Assembly (NCBI GenBank): GCA_964549655.1
Contig: CAZJXN010000172.1
Coordinates: 1 to 10,788, forward strand
Length of the DNA: 10,788 nt
Reading direction: 5' to 3'
From: JADJNW01 sp964549655
GTDB lineage: Bacteria > Bacteroidota > Bacteroidia > Chitinophagales > Saprospiraceae
A program made the translations under genes and the position numbers. Under the pieces are notes generated by a model that made no database searches, was not told the origin of the DNA, and saw only the letters and a program-made list of their open reading frames with translations. The first letter of the stretch is position 1. Each line of letters begins with the position of its first letter. This document shows positions 1 to 5,534 of the stretch, piece by piece.

Positions 1-233
1 CTGCCAAATAATTAGTGTAAACTGCCAAATAATTAGTGTAAACTGCCAATTTATTTTAATTAGTTGCCAACTTATTTTAATTAGTTGCCAACTTATTTTA
101 ATTAGTTGCCGACTGCAAAGAAAAAATCGCCAACTAATTTTAATTAGTTGGCGATTTTATTTAATAATCTGGCAACTTACACTAATAAGTTGACAGCTTA
201 CACTTTAGAGTCGGTAACTTTAAGATAAAAAGG
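1..233. repeat. Phased 21-bp repeat array
   Basis: Eleven consecutive 21-bp units can be laid out without a slip. They start at 3, 24, 45, 66, 87, 108, 129, 150, 171, 192 and 213, each opening with GCC or its inverted form (GGC, GAC, GGT) and mostly ending in AGTT, AACT or AATC. Units at 3 and 24 are identical, as are those at 66 and 87. Units from 150 onward carry the motifs of the first units in inverted orientation, for example CTTACACTAATAAGTTGAC against the forward TTAGTGTAAACTGCC. The array is cut by the left window edge, so its full length is unknown. It lies beyond the 3' end of the dehydrogenase gene. No convincing gene is present in 1-308. Confidence 0.85.
123..158. repeat. Perfect 17-bp inverted repeat inside the array
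   Basis: The arms 123-139 (AAAATCGCCAACTAATT) and 142-158 (AATTAGTTGGCGATTTT) are exact reverse complements separated by only two T residues. The palindrome sits where the array units change from GCC-leading to GGC-leading. It could extrude as a cruciform, or form a hairpin if transcribed. A T4 tract closes the right arm, so terminator function is possible, but no plus-strand gene is visible to its left. Confidence 0.85.
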
Positions 234-273
234 GTCATTTGTTTCTAAAAATTGGGAGATGTGCAAGCAATAG

Positions 274-305
274 AAGTGTCCTGCGGCGTGAAACACAGGA
301 CACTT
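274..305 (-). terminator. Stem-loop terminator of the E1 dehydrogenase gene
   Basis: Arms 274-283 and 296-305 (AAGTGTCCTG / CAGGACACTT) form a perfect 10-bp stem with a 12-base loop. It begins three bases after the TAA stop (309-311) of the minus-strand E1 gene, the usual place for an intrinsic terminator. On the minus strand the stem is followed by a pyrimidine-rich stretch (CTATTGCTTG) but no long T run. A weaker terminator or an mRNA 3'-end stabiliser is therefore equally possible. Confidence 0.6.
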
Positions 306-308
306 TTC

Positions 309-2423
309 TTAATAGGAAAGAATATTTTCCATCGCCGCCGCCACCTTCGCCACACTCGGAATCATCGCCTTTTCCAGCGTTTCATTCAATGGAATGGCAG
401 GCATATTTTCTGAACCCAGCGTGCGCACGGGCGCGTCGAGATATTCAAAACAATGTTCTGAAATGCGAGCCGCGATGCTTTGTGCAAAGGAGTTATAGAC
501 CGGTTCTTCCGTCACCACCAAAATTCTGCTGTGCTTTTTCGACAATTCAAAAATTAATGCTTCATCTAATGGATAAAGGGTACGCAAATCCAAAATTTCA
601 ATTTTATTATCAAATTGTTTCGCCGCATTCAACGCCCAATGAACACCCATGCCATAAGTGACGACGAGCAGCGACTCGCCTTTTTCGACCTTTTCTTCAT
701 CAGCTTGCAATGCAATTCTACCTTTACCAAATGGGATGATATAATGCTCGTCTGGCTCGATGGTTTTCGCGGCTTCGGTGCCCGGTACTTTACTCCAATA
801 CAAGCCTTTATGTTCTAAAATAACCACTGGATTTGGATCGTAATAAGCCGATTTTAATAAGCCTTTCAAATCCGCACCGTTGCTCGGATATGCAATTTTA
901 ATGCCACGAATATTGGTCAAAATAGATTCCACACTCGAGGAATGGTACGGACCGCCGCTGCCATACGCCCCAATCGGCACCCGCAAAATCATACTCACCG
1001 GAAATTTCCCGTTCGACAAATAGCACGAGCGACTCACTTCCGTAAATAACTGATTCAAACCCGGAAAAATATAATCGGCAAACTGCACTTCCACAATCGG
1101 CTTCAACCCAACGGCGGACATTCCTACTGTACTTCCTACAATAAACGCTTCCTGAATTGGGGTATTAAAAACGCGATGATCGCCAAATTTTTGCGCTAGC
1201 GTCGCCGCCTCCCGAAACACGCCGCCGAGTCGTCCGCCTACATCCTGCCCGTAAAGCAGGCATTCCGGATGCTTGTGCATCAACTCTTCGATGGCAAAAA
1301 GCGCACTGTCCACCATGACAGTTGGTTGCTTGCCGAGGGGTTCGCGCCGTCCAAGTTCTTCGGCCACAGGCGTAGGTGCAAAATCGTGTGTGAAAAGGTC
1401 TTCTGGGTGGGGGTCTTCGGCTTGTTTTGCCAAGTCAAAATCTGTCAAAACCATTTCAAATGCTTCTTTTTCAATGGCTTGCAATTCCTTTTCGGAAATC
1501 CCTTCTTCCAATAAATGATGCCGTAAAATAGGGTAGGGGTCGCGCGCTTGATGCTCCGCCAAATCATCTCGATACCACTCTTTACGCACACCCGACGTGT
1601 GGTGATTCAACAATGGTACTTTCGCGTGCACCAAAAATGGACGACGTTCTTTCCGAATCGTTTTTATTATATCTTCTAATATCAAATAACATTCCAAAAA
1701 ATCGCTGCCATCCACGCTCCGCACTTCAATGCCTTTGAAACCTTGTGCGTATTCGGCTGCATTTTGAGCGCGTGTCTCCGCTGCATTCGCCGAAATATCC
1801 CAACCATTATCTTGCACCAGATACAAAATCGGAAATTGCTTCAACGCCGCCATTTGAAAGGCTTCCGCGATTTCTCCCTCCGTCACCGCCGCATCGCCGA
1901 GGGAACAGACGACAACCCCCTGACCCCCGAAGGGGGAACCACCTCCTGCCGTGTCATCCTCCTGTCCTATCCTCCCATCCTCCCATCCTCCCATCCGCTC
2001 CAAATACTGAATCCCCATCGCAATCCCGGTCGTTGGAATCACCTGCATGCCCGTCGCCGAAGATTGGTGTATAATTTTCGGTTTATCAGCGTCTTTCAAA
2101 CTCGGATGGCAATAATACGTGCGTCCGCCGGAGAACGGGTCGTCGCGCTTTGCCATCAATTGCAACATCAAATCGTAGGGTCGTAGCCCAATGCCCAACA
2201 GCATCGCATCATCCCGATAGTAAGGGGACAGCCAATCCTGTGGTAATAATTGCAATGCTAAAGCGAGTTGCACGGCTTCGTGTCCGCGGGAGGTAGCGTG
2301 CACGTATTTGGAGACGAACTTAAAGTTTTCTTCGTAGACTTCCGTCATAATTTTGGCAGTTGCCATCAGGCGGAAGGCTTGTAAAAGAGTTTTTTTAGCA
2401 ATCTTTGGTTTTATTTTCAACAT
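309..2423 (-). CDS. Fused E1 alpha/beta 2-oxoacid dehydrogenase (branched-chain type)
   Basis: This is a thiamine-diphosphate enzyme of 704 residues with both E1 subunits in one chain, as is common in Bacteroidota. E1 decarboxylates a 2-oxoacid (probably branched-chain, from Val/Leu/Ile) and passes the acyl group to lipoyl-E2. The alpha half spans about residues 15-345: SRGHEA (45-50), PYYRDD (67-72), the ThDP/metal motif G176-D177-A178 with TEGE at 181-184, ending at D205-N206-G207, and the NHHTSG loop (273-278). The beta half spans about 365-704: GQDVGGRLGGVF (392-403), TPIQEAF with the probable activating Glu425, QFADYIFP (447-454), GGPYHSSS (490-497) and a transketolase-C-like end. Canonical GDG is GDA here, which I recall in this subfamily. 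Residues about 143-169 (nucleotides 1917-1997) are a Gly-rich insertion with simple-repeat nucleotide character. No E2 or E3 gene is nearby. ATG at 2421-2423 precedes the conserved N-terminal helix. Substrate is inferred. Confidence 0.92.
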   Translation of the reverse strand: MLKIKPKIAKKTLLQAFRLMATAKIMTEVYEENFKFVSKYVHATSRGHEAVQLALALQLLPQDWLSPYYRDDAMLLGIGLRPYDLMLQLMAKRDDPFSGGRTYYCHPSLKDADKPKIIHQSSATGMQVIPTTGIAMGIQYLERMGGWEDGRIGQEDDTAGGGSPFGGQGVVVCSLGDAAVTEGEIAEAFQMAALKQFPILYLVQDNGWDISANAAETRAQNAAEYAQGFKGIEVRSVDGSDFLECYLILEDIIKTIRKERRPFLVHAKVPLLNHHTSGVRKEWYRDDLAEHQARDPYPILRHHLLEEGISEKELQAIEKEAFEMVLTDFDLAKQAEDPHPEDLFTHDFAPTPVAEELGRREPLGKQPTVMVDSALFAIEELMHKHPECLLYGQDVGGRLGGVFREAATLAQKFGDHRVFNTPIQEAFIVGSTVGMSAVGLKPIVEVQFADYIFPGLNQLFTEVSRSCYLSNGKFPVSMILRVPIGAYGSGGPYHSSSVESILTNIRGIKIAYPSNGADLKGLLKSAYYDPNPVVILEHKGLYWSKVPGTEAAKTIEPDEHYIIPFGKGRIALQADEEKVEKGESLLVVTYGMGVHWALNAAKQFDNKIEILDLRTLYPLDEALIFELSKKHSRILVVTEEPVYNSFAQSIAARISEHCFEYLDAPVRTLGSENMPAIPLNETLEKAMIPSVAKVAAAMENILSY
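1917..1997 (-). repeat. Repeat-derived in-frame insertion within the E1 gene
   Basis: On the coding (minus) strand this stretch holds three perfect copies of an 8-bp unit (CCTCCCAT on plus, 1971-1994), then degenerate GGA-rich sequence, then a compact hairpin. The hairpin is C5-GAA-G5 on plus at 1924-1936, which is a C(UUCG)G tetraloop stem in the mRNA, followed by a second G5 run (CCCCC on plus, 1916-1920). It encodes about 27 Gly/Asp/Glu-rich residues between the helix ending IQYLE and the strand VVVCSLGD. The boundaries are approximate, set by where family-like sequence stops and resumes; the length of about 81 bp keeps frame. Confidence 0.7.
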
Positions 2424-2489
2424 AAATGGTCAAGGCAATAGTGAAATAATAAGCGCATTCATTTCAGCCAGCGCTTGTTACCTTGCAAG

Positions 2490-2522
2490 AACGGGATTTT
2501 TTTCAACAAAAAAAATGCGTTG
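2490..2522. other. AT-rich imperfect inverted repeat in the divergent gap
   Basis: The 187-bp gap between the divergent E1 and membrane-protein genes holds an imperfect palindrome: AACG, two G, then ATTTTTTT, a CAAC loop, eight A followed by TG, then CGTT. It lies upstream of the putative plus-strand promoter and could act as a shared AT-rich upstream element. The geometry is visible; any role is a guess. Confidence 0.35.
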
Positions 2523-2548
2523 AGCAGGGCTAATTTTACAGTTGAACT

Positions 2549-2556
2549 TATCTTTG
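2549..2556 (+). promoter_or_regulatory. Bacteroidota-type -7 box TATCTTTG
   Basis: TATCTTTG exactly matches the Bacteroidota -7 consensus TAnnTTTG. It lies about 55 bases upstream of the preferred ATG of the membrane protein (2611), giving a 5' leader of about 50 bases. I see no good TTTG -33 box at the usual spacing, so this is a candidate only. If real, it places the longer start at 2542 upstream of the transcript and favours ATG 2611. Confidence 0.45.
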
Positions 2557-2610
2557 CAGTACATTCGCAGGCACATCATCGCTTCGTCATTCCGTCTTTA
2601 CTTGAAAACA

Positions 2611-2928
2611 ATGGCAAATCGCATCTCGTTCTTCGCACTTTTGCTTATTTTAATCGCTTATGTATTTTCGATTCATGCTTACAAGCGATGGAACCACGAG
2701 CTTTTGGGCGGTGGCGACCCTTGGGGTTATTACCTGTATTTACCCGCAATGTTTATTCACCACGATTTGCTGTATTTGGATAAATCTGTGCAGGCGCGCG
2801 ACCGATACAAACCTAGTTCCAGTATCAATTCTCTTGATTCAGATTCCAATCGGTACAAAAACAAAGCAAAACAAGTCAATAAATACACGCTGGGACTGGC
2901 AATTCTCTTTGCACCGTTTTTTTTATAG
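2611..2928 (+). CDS. GT-C-like membrane protein, N-terminal part before frameshift
   Basis: The frame runs from ATG 2611 for 105 residues to TAG at 2926-2928. It begins with a hydrophobic segment (about residues 5-22) and then has GGGDPWGYYLYLPA, which resembles the first periplasmic loop of GT-C fold membrane glycosyltransferases, where an acidic residue is catalytic. It ends in the start of a second membrane helix (LGLAILFAPFFL). The protein resumes in the -1 frame directly across the T8 tract (2917-2924), so this is the front of the gene at 2991-4451, not an independent small protein. An in-frame ATG at 2542 exists, but the extra 23 residues look uncharacteristic and lie over the likely promoter. 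With one extra T the whole gene would encode 613 residues. Confidence 0.7.
   Translation: MANRISFFALLLILIAYVFSIHAYKRWNHELLGGGDPWGYYLYLPAMFIHHDLLYLDKSVQARDRYKPSSSINSLDSDSNRYKNKAKQVNKYTLGLAILFAPFFL
2917..2928 (+). other. Frameshift site: T8 tract with U_UUU_UUA heptamer and stop
   Basis: In the zero frame the codons are TTT TTT TTA TAG. The T8 run ends in the heptamer T TTT TTA, the arrangement at which tandem tRNAs can slip by -1, and the stop codon follows at once. Reading in the -1 frame gives FFIAHFITQF and runs without a stop into the downstream ORF. The same result follows from one missing T in a T9 run, from transcriptional slippage, or from a homopolymer sequencing error. I see no strong downstream hairpin or pseudoknot. 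Confidence 0.75.
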
Positions 2929-2990
2929 CACATTTCATTACGCAATTCACTGATTACCCAGCCGATGGTTACTCCTTTTGGTATGTTTAT

Positions 2991-4451
2991 ATGATGGCGA
3001 TAGCGCCGACTTTTTATACAATAGCAGGATTTTATTTTCTACGAAAAATCTTATTACAATACGTAAATGACCCGACGACCGCAGTAGTCATGCTGACACT
3101 TGCGTTGGCTACCAATTTATACTTTTTTAATATCATCAACGGTCCGATGTCGCACGCCTATTTGTTTGCATTGTACAGCTTGCTAATATTTTTGACCATC
3201 CGTTGGTATGAAAAGGGTAGCATCAGGGCAGTAATTGGCATCGGTGTGGTGGCGGGTTTGATCACACTCATTCGACCCATTGGAATGTTGTGTATTTTCA
3301 TACCCTTACTGTGGAATATTACCTCTGGAAAAGATTTAAGAGAACGCGTTCGCTTCATTACACAAAAATATCAGGCTTATGGTGCGGCCATTGGCGTTTT
3401 TATTATAATGGGCGTTCCGCAATTATTATACTGGAAATATGCGACTGGACATTTTCTCTATTACAGCTACGGAGAGGAAGGCTTCGATTTCCTACGCGCC
3501 AAGATTTACCACGGACTTTTTGGATATAAAAATGGCTGGTTGGCGTACACGCCTGTTATGTGGCTGGCGCTGTTAGGCATTCCGTTGTTATTTAAAAAAC
3601 GCGCCTTTTTATCACCTGTTTTAATTATTTTACCCTTACATATTTACATCATTTACAGTTGGTGGTGTTGGAATTACATCAACGGCTTCGGTTCTCGCCC
3701 CATGATTGAAATGTATGCCTTGCTAAGCATTCCATTGGCTTATTTTATATCATTTACGACCAAAAATATAATAGGAAAAGTAATAATCGGTGTATTGTTA
3801 CTCTTTTTTACTTGGCTCAATTTATTCAACACCTATCAATTTACGCGCGGCGTGATGTGGTCAGAAGATGCTAATTGGGCGTATTACAAAGCTGTTTTTG
3901 GCAAAACCCAACTCGGTTATGACGAACTCGTCACATACGATTCTGGCGAAACGCAGCCCGATACAAATGAAATTTTGTACATCCGCGATTTGTATTTCGA
4001 TAATTTTGAGGACTCGCTTTCCGCAAATTATACCCCTACGGAAGTAAAAAATGGACACTTTGGATTTAAATTAGATGCCGCCACGCAACTTAGTCCCACT
4101 TTGTGGAAAGAAGTCAAAGAATTAGGCATCAAAAAACACACTTGGATTCGGGCGAGCGCTTGGTGTATGCGCAAGTACGATGGCTTTAGCTTCGGCAGTA
4201 CAGCTAATATCATTGTTTCTTTTGGACGTAAGGATAAATCTTATAAAAAGCGGGTCATTCGCATTGACAACAAAACCGGCAATGACGGTTACAGCCTTTG
4301 GGGCGGTCGCGGCAATGCTTGGGACAAAGTGTCTTTTTTTGTAAAAACGCCGAGTGATATTCAACTGAATGACGTATTGAAAGTGTATGTCTGGAATGTA
4401 ACGCAAAATCCCATTTACCTGGATGACTTAACGGTGGAAATGTGGGAGTAA
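2991..4451 (+). CDS. Polytopic GT-C-like glycosyltransferase, main part after frameshift
   Basis: The listed start is the first Met in this frame (2991), but the open frame extends left to the T8 tract and the natural N-terminus is the segment from 2611. Residues about 1-285 hold some eight or nine hydrophobic helices, with loop signatures typical of ArnT/PMT-like membrane glycosyltransferases (GLITLIRPIG at 88-97). Such enzymes usually move a sugar from a polyprenyl-phosphate donor to a glycan, lipid or protein on the outer face of the inner membrane. From about residue 325 the chain turns soluble (YFDNFEDSLSANYTP onward, ending YLDDLTVEMWE) and reads like a beta-sandwich, carbohydrate-binding-like domain, probably periplasmic. 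Specific substrate unknown. It converges on the transglutaminase-like gene 51 bases away; no clear terminator lies between. Confidence 0.72.
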   Translation: MMAIAPTFYTIAGFYFLRKILLQYVNDPTTAVVMLTLALATNLYFFNIINGPMSHAYLFALYSLLIFLTIRWYEKGSIRAVIGIGVVAGLITLIRPIGMLCIFIPLLWNITSGKDLRERVRFITQKYQAYGAAIGVFIIMGVPQLLYWKYATGHFLYYSYGEEGFDFLRAKIYHGLFGYKNGWLAYTPVMWLALLGIPLLFKKRAFLSPVLIILPLHIYIIYSWWCWNYINGFGSRPMIEMYALLSIPLAYFISFTTKNIIGKVIIGVLLLFFTWLNLFNTYQFTRGVMWSEDANWAYYKAVFGKTQLGYDELVTYDSGETQPDTNEILYIRDLYFDNFEDSLSANYTPTEVKNGHFGFKLDAATQLSPTLWKEVKELGIKKHTWIRASAWCMRKYDGFSFGSTANIIVSFGRKDKSYKKRVIRIDNKTGNDGYSLWGGRGNAWDKVSFFVKTPSDIQLNDVLKVYVWNVTQNPIYLDDLTVEMWE

Positions 4452-4502
4452 TGGGGTAGAGGGTAAAAGGATGCTGCCAAAAAAAGATGCTTGTGTTAGC
4501 CC

Positions 4503-5168
4503 TCACTGGGTATTGCTATTTGCCATTTCCAGCAACTTTTCCCGATTGAATTCCAAATCTTCTTGATAAAATTTTGGATAATGCGCTTTCATATTCGCTT
4601 TTACAAAATCCATCGGTAAGTCCGAAAAACTGCCATACTCCTCCAAATATTCCATAAACTGCCCACCTGTTTTATCAAATTCCTGAAAAACGGAGTCGTG
4701 TTGCCCGTCAAATTCCAGTGTTGCCACATTTAGTTTATCGCACAATTCTTTGTTAAATGCCGGTGTTGCTTTCACCCAATGCTCGTTCAGCCACACTTCC
4801 ACGTAGCCATGCGGCGTGAGTTCATCCGTGCCAAATACTTGTGTCAACTGATCCGCCGCGATATGATTTCGCACTTTCGCCAGACACAATCGCGCTGGAA
4901 TGCCCACTGCCCGCAGCAATGCAATCATCAAATTCGCTTTATCCAGACAGTGTCCTTCATCGCGCTCCAACACTGCACTTGCCCGCATGAAATCAAGATT
5001 GAAACTGATATTATAAGGATTGTACTTCCAGCCATCGCGCACCGCGTAGTAAATGCGCACCGCTTTTTGAATATCTAAACGTGCGCCTTGCGTCCCCTTT
5101 TTGGCGAAAGCTTGAATTTGTGGGTGGTCGCTATCTAAAATGTCAGTTGGCTCTAAATATGCTTGCAT
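4503..5168 (-). CDS. Transglutaminase-like domain protein
   Basis: This 221-residue protein has no signal peptide. The transglutaminase-like/papain-fold core spans about residues 35-140: WKYNPY (47-52), the nucleophile region GHCLDKA (72-78, Cys74) followed by the helix LLRAVGIPARLCLA, and HGYVEVWLNEHW with His120. The third catalytic position, usually Asp in a W..vDPt context, reads KATPAFN, so Asp appears replaced by Thr135. I recall TPAFN from a subfamily of bacterial transglutaminase-like proteins; it may use another residue or act as a protease or amidase instead of a crosslinker. The C-terminal 80 residues are acidic and helical (EFDKTGGQFMEYLEEYGSF). The start is the ATG at 5166-5168, just before the family-like opening YLEPTDILDSDHPQI. 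It has a long leader, so it is probably monocistronic. Physiological substrate unknown. Confidence 0.82.
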   Translation of the reverse strand: MQAYLEPTDILDSDHPQIQAFAKKGTQGARLDIQKAVRIYYAVRDGWKYNPYNISFNLDFMRASAVLERDEGHCLDKANLMIALLRAVGIPARLCLAKVRNHIAADQLTQVFGTDELTPHGYVEVWLNEHWVKATPAFNKELCDKLNVATLEFDGQHDSVFQEFDKTGGQFMEYLEEYGSFSDLPMDFVKANMKAHYPKFYQEDLEFNREKLLEMANSNTQ

Positions 5169-5251
5169 GATTTTTAATTCAAATATTCGATCGTGTTAAA
5201 TACAGTGTAAATTAAGTTTGTTTATATAAATCCTCTTGCACTTATAGCAGC

Positions 5252-5319
5252 CCGCACCACATTAATTGGAATCCCGCCGCATGGTGGGACGGATTTAGCG
5301 GATTGGTGCGGATTTTTTT
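5252..5319 (+). repeat. Nested palindrome with T7 tail
   Basis: The outer stem CCGCACCA (5252-5259) pairs exactly with TGGTGCGG (5304-5311). Inside, TCCCGCC (5272-5278) pairs with GGTGGGA (5283-5289) around a GCAT loop; the one non-Watson-Crick pair is a G-U wobble if plus-strand RNA is made, but an A-C mismatch in minus-strand RNA. Seven T residues follow at 5313-5319. On the minus strand the right half carries three AATCCG motifs spaced 9-10 bases apart. It could be an intergenic REP-like element, a small plus-strand RNA with its own terminator, or leader structure of the minus-strand gene. Confidence 0.6.
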
Positions 5320-5341
5320 CGCTCCTTACATTTTTTTTATA

Positions 5342-5349
5342 CAAAAGTA
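5342..5349 (-). promoter_or_regulatory. Candidate -7 box TACTTTTG for the transglutaminase-like gene
   Basis: Read on the minus strand, TACTTTTG fits the Bacteroidota TAnnTTTG -7 consensus. Transcription from here would give the gene starting at 5168 a leader of about 165 bases containing the nested palindrome. No clear -33 box was found, and such an 8-mer can occur by chance in AT-rich DNA. Confidence 0.3.
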
Positions 5350-5357
5350 CATCAAAA

Positions 5358-5384
5358 ACTTACTTTACCGTGTATTAAGTAAGT
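5358..5384 (-). terminator. Weak terminator candidate downstream of ribE
   Basis: ACTTACTT (5358-5365) and AAGTAAGT (5377-5384) are exact reverse complements with an 11-base loop. On the minus strand the right arm is followed by TTTTGATG, a short T run. It lies about 150 bases past the ribE stop. The stem is AT-rich and weak. Confidence 0.35.
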
Positions 5385-5421
5385 AGGCAGTTTACAGTAA
5401 GCAGTTTACAGTAAGCAGGCA
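5382..5421. repeat. 14-bp tandem repeat, 2.9 copies
   Basis: Units AGTAGGCAGTTTAC (5382-5395), AGTAAGCAGTTTAC (5396-5409) and the partial AGTAAGCAGGCA (5410-5421) are contiguous. The core GGCAGTTTAC is the reverse complement of GTAAACTGCC, which occurs twice in the left-edge array (17-26 and 38-47), so the two repeats look related. Confidence 0.8.
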
Positions 5422-5506
5422 CCCAAAACGTTGACAACCAATATTTTAATAAAAATTTTATTATAATTTAAATTTACTTGATTCTTCGTTTATTATTATT
5501 ATAAGG

Positions 5507-5534
5507 TGGTCAATGGTCAATTATAAATGGTCAA
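5507..5534. repeat. TGGTCAA heptamer repeat abutting the ribE stop
   Basis: TGGTCAA occurs at 5507-5513, 5514-5520 and 5528-5534, with a degenerate 7-base unit (TTATAAA) keeping the period between the second and third copies. The last copy ends one base before the ribE stop codon. ATAAATGGTCAA (5523-5534) recurs exactly at 2422-2433, at the start of the E1 gene. Confidence 0.75.

Larger units (their letters stand above)
5169..5534. other. 366-bp intergenic region rich in short repeats
   Basis: This gap between ribE and the transglutaminase-like gene holds no convincing ORF. From left to right it contains an AT-rich leader (5169-5245), a nested palindrome with a T7 tail (5252-5319), a T8 run (5331-5338), a promoter-like box (5342-5349, minus), an 8-bp inverted repeat (5358-5384), a 14-bp tandem repeat (5382-5421), a very AT-rich stretch with a small palindrome (5448-5462) and TGGTCAA heptamers touching the ribE stop codon (5507-5534). 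Confidence 0.75.

Noticed and set aside
1..156. Minus-strand open frame through the left-edge array, encoding the heptapeptide-like repeat WQLIKIS.
   Set aside because: The frame is open only because the 21-bp period is a multiple of three. There is no ATG, GTG or TTG start inside it, a stop lies at 157-159, and the composition follows the DNA repeat.
1..233. CRISPR array.
   Set aside because: Units are contiguous with no variable spacers, 21 bp long and partly inverted; no cas gene is present.
239..661. 140-codon plus-strand ORF.
   Set aside because: It lies mostly opposite the conserved E1 beta C-terminal domain, contains the terminator stem, and its sequence is unlike a protein.
1743..2186. 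147-codon plus-strand ORF over the E1 alpha region.
   Set aside because: It is antisense to the conserved ThDP-binding domain; the minus frame shows clear homology motifs.
2542..2610. Upstream start at 2542 for the membrane protein.
   Set aside because: It overlaps the TATCTTTG promoter box and adds residues that do not look like a natural N-terminus; ATG 2611 directly precedes the first hydrophobic helix.
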